In this document: piece by piece, positions 43,155 through 52,641 of the stretch | Position numbering within the stretch: position 1 is the first letter of the stretch | How the letters are laid out: every line of letters starts with the position of its first letter | Assembly (NCBI GenBank): GCA_945643635.1 | Contig: CALZFC010000043.1 | Location: 2,920,001-2,984,000 of the forward strand | DNA: 64,000 nt | Reading direction: 5' to 3' | Source of the DNA: Allodiplogaster sudhausi | Taxonomy: Eukaryota > Nematoda > Chromadorea > Rhabditida > Diplogasteridae | Made by a program: the position numbers and the translations under genes | The notes under the pieces: generated by a model | The model's database searches: none | What the model saw: only the letters and a program-made list of their open reading frames with translations | What the model was told of the DNA's origin: nothing

Positions 43155-43312
43155 CTGGTGAAGCTGCTGGGAGACGGTCTTCAGTACGTGGCTCTCCTCC
43201 AGAACAACCTCATTCTCGACCGCCTTTTCGAGTGGAAGAATCGACAGAAACTCGCGCAGATCAGCATGCCCTTCGACAGCAAGCATTCTGCGCTCGACGA
43301 GTTGCAATGCGA
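43155..43312 (+). pseudogene. Orphan STAT-like exon
   Basis: A 158-nt open segment is framed by a plausible acceptor (CACAAGTCAG) and donor (GTCAGT). It encodes GLQYVALLQNNLILDRLFEW followed by KNRQKLAQISMPFD and ALDELQCE. The pattern L..EWK.RQ.LA....PF...LDELQ resembles the end of the coiled-coil domain of STAT proteins just before the DNA-binding domain. I find no neighbouring STAT exons (no DNA-binding, SH2 or tail) before the following elements, so it is either a duplicated exon stranded here or a gene with distant exons. Family assignment is moderate. Confidence 0.45.
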
Positions 43313-43348
43313 GTCAGTTGTTGGAATATTATTTCGTATTTGTCATTG

Positions 43349-43408
43349 ACTTTCTACTACAAAATATGGTGTCACTGTACTATGACTCCATATTTTGTAG
43401 TAGAAAGT
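43349..43408. repeat. 60-bp foldback (26-bp arms, 8-nt loop)
   Basis: Arms 43349-43374 and 43383-43408 are reverse complements with one mismatch (core CTTTCTACTACAAAATATGG). The loop is short. Such a structure could be a tiny foldback element or a hairpin RNA precursor. Confidence 0.9.
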
Positions 43409-43440
43409 ATTGATTATCTGGTCTTATAATTCTGCAGTTA

Positions 43441-43892
43441 TTAGTTGTACCTTCCTTCCGCCGAGACGATAATTAGTTTTTCCAAGTCGCAGACTGAAGC
43501 ACATGACTTTGAAATTAGTGTAGCGGGGAAGTTGATGTCAATTTCAGCTGCTCTTTTAGTTCTCTCTGGAAAAAAGTAATTGTAAGATGCCTGAAAAGGA
43601 AAGATGGCTAAAGGTCGTCCCAACAAGGAAGGAAAGTAGAGTTAGATGTGTCGATGAGAATTCTTTGATTTTGAAGAATAGCTAAAAGAGTTCGATGTGC
43701 AGCTTCGACGGCTGAATTTAAGAGTGATAAATCCAGCCCTGCTTTCCGGGGATCTGATGAAATTCTTTCTTCGCGCTCTCCGTGAGAGTAGCCGTCAACT
43801 TGGCTTCCTAGATCGAATCCAAGTAGAGAAATGATAAGTAGTAACATGAATTCCCAATTTTTGCTGTTTATATATATATTTTTTTTTGTCAA
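43441..43892 (-). pseudogene. Possible small secreted-protein gene, frame broken
   Basis: On the minus strand an ORF contains NWEFMLLLIISLLGFDLGSQ, a convincing signal peptide (MLLLIISLLGF core), then a hydrophilic stretch with ERISSDPRKAGLDLS and ILQNQRILIDTSN, ending at a stop near 43608. Immediately downstream, in a frame shifted by one base, comes FPFQASYNYFFPERTKRAAE and a tail with two cysteines, SKSCASVC, to the stop at 43441. No intron of usual length restores the frame, so this is either a broken gene or two chance ORFs. The ERISSDP segment recurs degraded near 45620-45665. The family is unrecognised. Confidence 0.35.
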
Positions 43893-44039
43893 GTTTGTTC
43901 GCGCATTATTAGTACTACTTGTGATTTCTCTATTTATTCGATCAGGGAAGCAAGAGGGGGGGTTTAGTCACTCAATTTAGTCGTTCTCTCGATTTCTGCC
44001 AAAACTGTGTTAGCATTTTTAATCACAGTATCCTTGAAA

Positions 44040-44490
44040 AGGAGGGTAAATGGATTCTATTCTTTTTTTTCGCTGAAAATCACTCCAGGGGGTTTTCGGG
44101 CACGGGGAACACTAATTTCATTTTCATTTCTTATCATGACTTCATTTTCCCGAGTTACGGTAAGTTTATGGTGTATGGCCATTTTGGTCTAAACAACGTG
44201 TAAACCATGTCATTGGAGGGCGGTACAGCGAAGGGAGAGGTACTATGTTGATTTATTTATGTTATTTAACATTAAATGAACAGTATATTCGTATTCTCCT
44301 TTTAAAATGATACCAATGACATGGTTTACACGTAGTTTAGAACAAAATGGCCATATACCGTAAACTCTCCGTAACTCGAGAAAATGAAGTCATGATAAGA
44401 AATGAACATGATATTCGTGTTCCCCGTGCCCGAAAACCCCCCTGGAGTGATTTTCAAAGAAAAAAAATTTTTCAAAAAAAAATTTACCTC
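44040..44490. mobile_element. Foldback MITE with Merlin-like ends
   Basis: Two arms of about 150 bp or more are inverted around a short centre. The left arm has AATCACTCCAGGGGGTTTTC, then GGGCACGGGGAACAC (about 44078-44112). The right arm has the reverse (about 44415-44455). Inner parts share CATTTTCCCGAGTTACGGTA-like and CAATGACATGGTTTACACG words. The GGCACGGGGAACAC motif is common with the Merlin relic at 7109-7593, suggesting one family. There is no coding capacity. Outer limits are approximate and no target duplication is clear. Confidence 0.75.
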
Positions 44491-44704
44491 TGGGGTCGGG
44501 ATAGTTGAATAGTACCAAAAAAAAAATTTCCTGAATACACACAAAGATTTTAATAGAGCTCAGATATGATTTTCAGTTTATTTTTTTTCTTTCCTTTCTT
44601 ATTTAACTTTCATGTAAAACAAAGTTTTGGTAGAAGCGTAGCATTTATAGTCGACCATTAGAGAGAGGGGGGGGGAATGGAGATGCGGGCAGGGGAGGAG
44701 CTTC

Positions 44705-45377
44705 CTACTGGGCCGAGATCGGCAGAGTCACTTCTCCAGCCACGGCGGCCGCCTCAAGAGTAAAATGCGTTCAGGAATTATTTATCATTTTTCCAATAGT
44801 TTCTCAAACAACCGGTCGCTTGGAAATGATTCTATTAAAAACCGTGCCAAAATGAGACCGAAGTATGTAGAATAACAACCATACTATTGTATCGAAATAG
44901 CTCAAATGAATAACTTTTCACAATCTTCACTTGAGATCCATCCATCCTTCTCCTGAAATCTCCTCGAATATCGCTGAAAACCTTGAAAGCGGCGGTGGAG
45001 TCTGCGGCGTCTGCGGGAGCCTCTGCGAACTGCATGACCAGCTTGTCCTACTTGGGTGCTCCGGCCAGCCGAGTGATCTCGAGGGGGGCAGCCGCGCCCG
45101 GCTCAACGAAGCCGAACACCGGCTTCAGGCGGTACTCGTTGTTGTTCGATGACTTCACCTGCAAGGAAGAAGATTTTCGTTACTTTAAACTGATAGAAAT
45201 ATATTGATAGCTTTGGATTGAAAGGTGAATATTGTTTGACTTTAGTTTTACAATAAACAATTGTACGGAAGGGTAAACCTTGAAGACACGGCAGGCCGCG
45301 CCCGGATTGGCGATCTGATGGACGGAGGCACCTCCGGCGGCAGGGACCGTGGCCGCGGAGGGATCGAGAGCAGACAT
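44705..45377 (-). CDS. SSP-type sperm protein (MSP-domain, single-domain)
   Basis: Three exons, 45279-45377, 44982-45158 and 44705-44752, join in frame to 107 aa. The protein starts MSALDPSAATVPAAGGASVH, continues with VKSSNNNEYRLKPVFGFVEP and RLAGAPKQDKLVMQFAEAPA, and ends VAGEVTLPISAQ with TAG at 44707-44705. Length and motifs are those of the nematode sperm-specific family (ssp-9/10/11-like). These are immunoglobulin-fold relatives of major sperm protein, probably cytoskeletal or signalling proteins in amoeboid sperm. Both introns are short, with GT-AG sites. There is no signal peptide, as expected. This gene is the strongest single indication that the organism is a nematode. Confidence 0.93.
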
Positions 45378-45599
45378 GGCGAGAAAGTGGAGTTGGAGAG
45401 GAGAGCGCAGACGTCTAAGAGAGGCGACTGTGGAGCAAATGATGAAAAAGGCTTCTTTTATACTGCCAAAATCGCACTAATTGTTCACTTTGCATTCTAA
45501 TTGTGCACTTTTCAGTGCAATCTCCACTTTTCCACTTGAAAGTTCCCGTTTATTCGGCATACAATTTGCCCATTTGCCAACTCTCAATTGAGAAAATAG

Positions 45600-45670
45600 T
45601 ACACAAATCCAGATGTTAACCCTTCTTTCCCTTGCTTTCCGGGGGATCAGAAGGGATTCTTTCTTCGCAC
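45600..45670 (-). pseudogene. Short relic related to the 43.4-43.9 kb ORF
   Basis: The frame EERIPSDPPESKGKK here matches EERISSDPRKAG in the ORF near 43.75 kb. The DNA also matches (CTTTCCGGGGGATCAGAAGG against CTTTCCGGGGATCTGATGAA, both followed by ATTCTTTCTTCGC). Only this piece is shared. Confidence 0.4.
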
Positions 45671-45865
45671 TCATAAAATAAATACCGTGTGCAATAAGAC
45701 ATACAACTGAAGCAGTGCCAGTTCAGCTGGATTCAGCTTCTCCTTTCAGCATCCTGTTCTACCCTTTCTCAGCTCCTTCTTTGACTGGTTGACGTCTTCC
45801 TGGCAACTTGCTTCTCTGTCGACTTCATTAAAGCGTGATCCCTCCATTTGGTTTCTATCCGTATC

Positions 45866-45867
<2 letters not shown>

Positions 45868-45908
<41 letters not shown>
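45868..45908. repeat. (CT)n tract
   Basis: Pure and once-interrupted CT run in the spacer upstream of the SSP gene. Confidence 0.85.
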
Positions 45909-46399
45909 GGCTATCTCTCATCTTCCTCTTTCTCACTCCTCTCGTGCGTAACATGCTTATGGATCGAGAGCGGTGGGTGGGTGAGATATGAGATGAGTAG
46001 CTATCCAACTTGCCACGTACCATGTTCAGGGTTACAAAAATAGAGGAATTATTATGGAAGAATTTCAAAATGATGAAATCATTCATTTCCAGTAGAGATC
46101 CCAAGTTTTTTATCGTCTTTTGCAGCGGAATAAAAGCCACGTGATTGAGACAAACCGAGATATTACAAAAGACCAACTTTCACAATGGAAAACACGGACT
46201 TGAGTGAGAGCCAGATGAAAAACAATAACGACGAGAAAAAATTTAGATACGAAGAAATGAAGTGATATTACAGCACGGCTGGCTATTTATTCTTTAATGT
46301 ACAACGAGTCACTTGTAAAGGAATATAAATGTGTAAGAACTTGGAAATGAAAAAAAAAACGCGAAGACATGAAGCGGCGGCAAGATCAAAGGACTTTAT

Positions 46400-46530
46400 G
46401 CTAATTCGCGGAGAGAATGTCCGTAATTCGATGTGTTGCCTCGACGACGTTACCGATGGCCGGGGAACGCCAAAGCCGAACCTGGAGTGGACAGCCGCAA
46501 GCGGCTCCGGCTTCAGGCGATTTAGAACCT
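46400..46530 (-). pseudogene. Decayed SSP/MSP-like fragment
   Basis: On the minus strand the frame NRLKPEPLAAVHSRFGFGVP resembles NEYRLKPVFGFVEP of the SSP gene at 44705-45377, as if a few codons had been inserted. The DNA shows the same blocks (CCGGCTTCAGGCG, and AAGCCGAAC preceded by AACG). No start, no full domain and no good splice sites were found, so I read it as a dead copy. Confidence 0.35.
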
Positions 46531-46650
46531 GATTAGACTATTTCATTCTTTTAATTTAAAGGAAGAATCCGATGAAACATTCAACATTGTGAATCATAAA
46601 TTATGCCATTAATTTCAACGACGAAGGATCTTGTATGGCAAGAGAGAACT

Positions 46651-48207
46651 GCCGCGCGATTAATCTTACGTTCTGTCAATGACATGTCGTCGACAGACAG
46701 TCACGACCGTTTTTGGTCATGACCACGACGAGGACAGGTCGTGACCAGGTCATGACCACGGTTATGGCCATTCTTTGCAATCCACAATGTTAGAATGGTA
46801 CGAATGCCAATGCCACCACCTGGATTAACGCCTAATCGACTATTTTTTTCTTTCTTGCCCGCACATTCCCATTAAGAATTCAGGGTTGCGTGGCAATAAA
46901 ATGATGCAAGTCAGACACGTGTTAAATCCTATTTAATTGGTTAATTCAATAACCAGAAATCACCGTAAAACGAACAGAAACATCAACAAAAAAAGTCAAC
47001 TTGGAATAAATTTCTGCATTATGCAATGAAAGAAATGAACCGTAATAGGAGAAAGGCTACTTGAAAAAAAGGAATCATATAAGTGTACACTTTTTCAACT
47101 ATCAATACTATTTTCAACCTCATAAAGTTGAAAAGTTGACAATCATGAAGAAAACATTAGCTCGTAATGACGAAAACTGATCAAGCAGCCCATAGACAAC
47201 CATGCGAAAGACTGCTACTTGGTATTAGTTCCGTTATCTAACGAAAGATTTTATTGTCTTCACACGGAAATAAATAAGAAATAGAAAGCGAGGATTCTAC
47301 AGATAAACCCACCATTTGACAAAATGATTTTCAAAAAAGGAGGAATCGATAAAATTTTTAAACAGTGAATTATCATAGCGATCCTCACTCGCTGGTGATT
47401 TGTTTGGAATCGGTCGGGTAGGCCGTGGGAGTGACAAGAGTAAAGAATCCACAATAGTCCGCGCGGAAGAGAGATGGTGGAAGCTTCATCATTCATATAA
47501 AGAAGGAAGGCGGTAGGAATAAAAAAAAATCAATTTCCTTACAAACTTTTTGAGAAATGAATCGAGTAGAATACGAACAAGTCAAGTTTTGCATTTGAGA
47601 AAATCAAGGTGCCACAACAACCTATAAGCGTAAGCGCAGATAACCTGAATTTTTTGGCGGCGGCAGCGGGCGCCTCTTCAGGCTTTCGCGGAGCAATGGT
47701 GATTGTTGCTCGCCCGAGAGTGCGGGCGACGACATCCTGTTAAAATGAAGTACAAATAACTCGGTGATAACAGAAATTAAGCTGCAAACAACAATTCTCA
47801 AGAAGATTTAAGACTGTTCGCTGGCTTATAATTAAAATTAATCCCGCGCAAAGCGCTTTTAAAAATTACGGTATAAAGCGATCATTGGGTCACACATTCA
47901 GTTGAAATGATGAATTAGGTCATGACCCACGGTCATATCCATGAGCGTGTCGCTCTGCATCTCGCACAAATCTGTACTATCTCGCTTTGGTCATGACCAA
48001 GGGTGGCGGCCGAGTGGACATGACCACCAAATTATTACTCTGCGCTCATGACCGTGTCAATGACACAAGCTGGACAGGTCGCGACCCATGTGTATTAAGA
48101 TAGGCGGTTTTGTTTTCTGTCATTGACCGGTGTCAATGACATACAAATTGGTCATGACTGTGTGTCGACGACGTGTCATTGACACAAAGTAAGATTAATC
48201 GCGCGGC
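46651..48207. mobile_element. 1.56-kb TIR element enclosing host gene exons
   Basis: The ends are inverted repeats of about 58 bp (46651-46708 and 48150-48207), 53 of 58 matching, starting GCCGCGCGATTAATCTTAC and continuing TGTCAATGACA.GTCGTCGACA. Subterminal regions on both sides carry many copies of the palindrome GGTCATGACC or its half, and of GTCAATGACA. No transposase was seen. No obvious target duplication flanks it. The middle contains the last exons of the kelch gene, so it is either a pair of separate elements in opposite orientation or a captured or composite unit. Confidence 0.7.
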
Positions 48208-51200
48208 TGTTTTATTTGTATTCAAGACGCATCTGATTCTAAACTCTATCAGGCTCTTTCATAGCCTCCTTTTCTCGGACGTCTCCATCTCTCATCCTTG
48301 GTGATAATAGAGTTCTATTTGGATAAAAGGGGCAGAGACGGCCTCTTCTTCCTACTCTTTGTTTGATGTTGAGAGGTACGCATCGTCACATACATTTTCT
48401 ACAGCGTCCAAGAAAATAAACATCTGGCTAACCATAGGTTTTTCATAGAGTTGGGATCCCCTCCAATCGATATTTCAGGTCAAATTATATCCTTGGATAA
48501 CTCATTTAATAATTTAATAAATAAATAAATTATTTCCTTAAAATTCGATAAATGTTGAGCAAGTTTGCAACGAGTAAAGAAAAGGGAATCAAAACCTTTC
48601 CGAAGGACATCCACGCCAGGGAGGGCACCGCAACACGGAACATCTCTATTTGATCTCGACTACGCCGGACCTTTAAAAAATTACATGTTAATTAATTGAT
48701 TATCGCTATGACATACATTTTCTCACTTCTTTAGACATTTTATTTCCATTGCTTGTGATGCTACATACATATTTGCACATCTAAAAAGATATTCAGCATA
48801 AAACTTTATATCTTTTAAGGTAAAATATTTTTTGATAAATCAAACCAATAATAGAAAAATATTTTTAAAATGTACTTTACCTTCATTAAGACGAGAAGAC
48901 GACCCGACATTCGGCAGTACGCAGCGGAAACCGCGGAACTATTCCTAAATTAAAAAAATATATAATAAATTCCGACGATTGTTTAAGTGTATTACTGATA
49001 AAACGTACAAATTTGTATTCAACGCCAAAAAAATTACATTTGAGACATTAAAGGAGCCAACAAATTAAGCTCTAATTAGCTATTTTCGCCTGGCACAAAG
49101 GAGAGAGAGAATTGGATATTGAGTCATGAAAAATGAAATCGATTCCAGCTGAGCTTCCTGCTCCTTTAACGAAGAAAACAATAAATTGACGGCTGACGGA
49201 AGCTGAAAGAGGCGTTTCCATCTGGAGGATGCAATGTCGGGTCGCCAGACAAATCTCGTGTCGACATTGGCGACTGTGGATCCGCCGATCACGAAGAGCC
49301 ATTTGTTGTCGGCGACCACTGTAGAAGCCCGTTCGCGCGACGCCGGAAAGCCGTGGACCTACACGAGATCATTTCTATAATTCTCCCGTACAGAGAGATG
49401 GTACAAGCTGCCCGGCGAGGACTTGACCAATATTTTCCTAAGTACCAAGCTGGCCACACATTTCGTGTTTCTCGTTTCTTTCTCTAGTAGTAGAATGTGA
49501 TTCCTGTTTTGCGCGTTTGAGTCCACATTTTGCATATTATTTCAGCAACATGCGAGCAGACAAGACCACACACACGGTTGCCAATAGTCATATGGCATAC
49601 TAAATATTGTGGAAAGTTCGGCTACTTAGTTTTGTCAAGAACGAAAAAAACAATATTATGTAGATAAAATATTTGCAGACCGGGTCCGGAAGTGTCTGCC
49701 AACGTTCGAATATCTCACGATTGATGTCGAAAATGTGTAGATTATCGAAGGGCATCGCAACAAATCCGGGGCCCTTAAGAAGAGATCGTAAACACTAAAC
49801 TAAATTATTATAGTAGTTTTCATTAAAAAATAGACAGTACAATTCATAAATATAGAAAAGCAGGAAATAAAGGTAAACATTTTTACTATATTAATCCTGT
49901 AATATGTTAGAATAACACCTCCGCAGAAAACGATGACGTCCCGGATGTCAGCTGACTTCTCCTGAACATAACAAACATGAAAATGTGCGCCTGCATTGTA
50001 CTCTGTACGTACAGTCCCGCCCAACATTTCAGGTACATAGATTATCAGATTAATTAGATTAATCTAAATAATCTCAATTGATTTTTCAGCGCTCAGGACG
50101 CATTTCAATAGAGTTTTCGGGTTGACCTAGACTAATTAGACGCTATTAAACACGTTGGTAACATTATTTTCTCAAAATAAGTTGACATTAACGAGAAAAT
50201 TCACATTTTAGCCAGAAACCCGTTCGAAAAATGCAGCGCATTGCGCGTGTAATGCAGCACATTGCGCACCATTTTTTAACAAGTTTCTGGCAAAAAAAAA
50301 AGAATTTTCTCGTTAGTGTCAATTTGTTTTCAGAAAATAATGTTACCAACGTATTTAACAGCGTGGAATTAGTCTAGATTAACCTGAAAACTCTATTGAA
50401 ATACGTCCTATGCGCTGAAAAATCAATTGAGATTATTTAGATTAATCTAATTAATCTATGTACGTGAAATGTTGGGCGGGACTGTATGTATACACTAAGT
50501 AATTTTTTATATATACTTTTCCGCCAAATTTTTTTTAGCCCAATCCCCAAAAATATTCATGAGAGAGAGAGAAATAAATATGTATTTACCATGCTCATCA
50601 TTTTGACAGTCGCCAATGCAGTGTAATAGATCGCCTTGCATGAAGGCGGCAGACCAAATTCAGCGACTCTTAGATTGTAAACGGAAAAAATACTTAAATT
50701 TCCAATACACAAAGAAGCTAGAAGAAGAAAAAAAAACAATAACGCTATAATTGTATAGATATCAACAATCAGCAAGAAAAAATTTTTTTGTTAGCTAAAA
50801 CACACCCTCCTCGAAAGTTGGCCTTGATTTTGCTGAGCGTCAGTGAGCAAAAGCGATTGAGGAAGAAGTAGAATTCGTCATTGTGTGTAGCTTGGAAAGG
50901 CTCTTGATCCTGTTATTTATAAGATATTCATTTCAGATCTTCCCTATTGTTTTCTTTTCTTTTCGCAGAGCCTTTTACAAAACAAAAAAGAGAGATGTCT
51001 TACTGAGAATGTTCTGCGAATACAATCGCGAAGAGAGTCGAGATCCTCTTTAGGAACATCGGGTGTGAGAGAATTGCCTTCAAATGCAGTCAAATAAATA
51101 TACCAAAATAGACCGAGAAATAGAAAGTAAAAGACAAAAATAGTAACAGAAAAAAGGGAAGGAGAGAGTGTGAGAGAGAGACAGAGAGGAAGAAGAAAGA

Positions 51201-51701
51201 AGCTGATAAAAAAACGATTACACAAACAAAAATTGATAATATGAAGGAATCAAATCCTTTTGTAAAATTTTTTCACGATTCGGCCAAATTATGAAATAAA
51301 ATTTAATTTAAATACTTGAGAATAGCGGACAACCTAAAAGTGCACGCTTGCATATGTAGTGGTTAATGAGGGTATCCGCCCTACAGTCCACGTGAGCAGA
51401 GTTGAACTGCATCAACCTGGGGAAAGTTTAAAAAGAAATTAAAGAATCACTTTTTTTAGTAATCAAACAATAAATATAGTGCTTAACTTAAAATATATAT
51501 ATGTGTGTAAAAATACAGACAAACCGAGCAGAGACGAGGTCGACAAACACCTTGGAGCCTGCACTCTCGCCTAGTAAGGCGATATTTCCGTAGACGAGAA
51601 GCGAGGATGGCGCGAAGCCCTCTGAATAATATTATCCTTCATAATTACATACATTTACGAGCGTGTGTGTGTATGTGAGAGAGAAAGAGAGAGAGAGGGA
51701 G

Positions 51702-51737
<36 letters not shown>

Positions 51738-51900
51738 GACGAAGGGAGAGATTATACGCAAACCAATTTTCTTTTCGAAGGGCGAGAGAGCGAAAGAGAA
51801 AGAGATCGACAAACCCGAAAGGATGCGCGTGAAGACCTGTCGTACAGGGTCCTCGTGGCGTGTAGGCTCTGCGATCTGGAAGCTTCAAGTCATTTTCTTA

Positions 51901-51941
<41 letters not shown>

Positions 51942-52190
51942 AAGATGTAGGCAGAGATCGAGATATGATAAAGATAGATATGATATAGGGAGGGAGGGAG
52001 GGATATATCAAATAGTAGGACAATAGCGGAATGCGGGAAGCGGCCGAGTGGTCAACAGTAGCAAGCGAGGGAGAATCAGTTGGTGAAGGCAGCATTGAAA
52101 CTTTGACCGTTAGTGAATAAAACATTAGGCATCGCCTCACCTTTATTTTCTCGTTTCGTACTTAGTTAATTGCTTGAGAATTTCATTGCC
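47297..52190 (-). CDS. Kelch-repeat protein gene
   Basis: The minus-strand exons, in order, include IAEPTRHEDPVRQVFTRILS (about 51875-51800), GFAPSSLLVYGNIALLGESA then KVFVDLVSAR (51626-51532), LMQFNSAHVDCRADTLINHY (51418-51338), KEDLDSLRDCIRRTFS (about 51060), ATHNDEFYFFLNRFCS (about 50900-50805), FGLPPSCKAIYYTALATVKM (about 50660-50590), ADIRDVIVFCGG (about 49960), FVAMPFDNLHIFDINREIFE (about 49775-49680), VVADNKWLFVIGGSTVANVD (about 49360-49200), SAAYCRMSGRLLVLMK, and a C-terminal exon ending RKPEEAPAAAAKKF (47740-47648). IFCGG/IGG followed by W and a Phe- or Pro-rich turn marks kelch blades; the helical part before them resembles a BACK-type region, but I cannot show a BTB domain. The final exon probably runs to TAG 47299-47297, though another reading stops at 47385. 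The 5' end is unresolved. Confidence 0.6.
50012..50484. mobile_element. Tc1/mariner-type MITE
   Basis: A 473-bp palindromic element begins CAGTCCCGCCCAACATTTC and ends with its reverse complement, flanked by TA on both sides (50010-50011 and 50485-50486). The arms continue, inverted, through AATCTAATTAATCTA-rich and TCAATTGATTTTTCAGCGC words and meet near the middle (ATGCAGCGCATTGCGCG). TA target duplication and CAGT tips fit the Tc1/mariner superfamily. There is no transposase. It lies in an intron of the kelch gene. Confidence 0.88.
51660..51740. repeat. GT/GA compound microsatellite
   Basis: A GTGTGTG run followed by long GA runs, in a kelch-gene intron. A second GA run of about 17 units lies at 51905-51938. 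Confidence 0.88.
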
Positions 52191-52641
52191 TTGCCTGTAG
52201 GCCACGCCTCTCAGGCATTTATCACACTGTATGCTCATAATGGCTCTAATTGTAACGTGACTATAACTTTAATTACTCGCACTTGTTTAACAGTCAGAGC
52301 ATAATTTTCGTTTTACATTTACTTTACATGCCATTATTTCATGCCACAGCAAGTCACTCTCCTTTTCCAGATCGGCAATGGTGACTCCATCTTTTCCTGA
52401 TGATTTTGGCAATTTTTTTAAAAACACTTTTCTAAGTAAGCTTATTTTATCTCCTCAACCAATGAATGAGGGTCCTCTAGCAAGGGGTAGCCGGGTACCG
52501 AAAATCTGCTGCATTCGCACAGAGGATCGGGACTGGGTCATCTAGAATTACATAAATAAAAATAAAAAAAGTAAGTAAGTTCTTTAAAATATTGCTTCCG
52601 TTATGAGAGAGAGAAAGAGACGGAGAGAGGGAGGAAAATAA

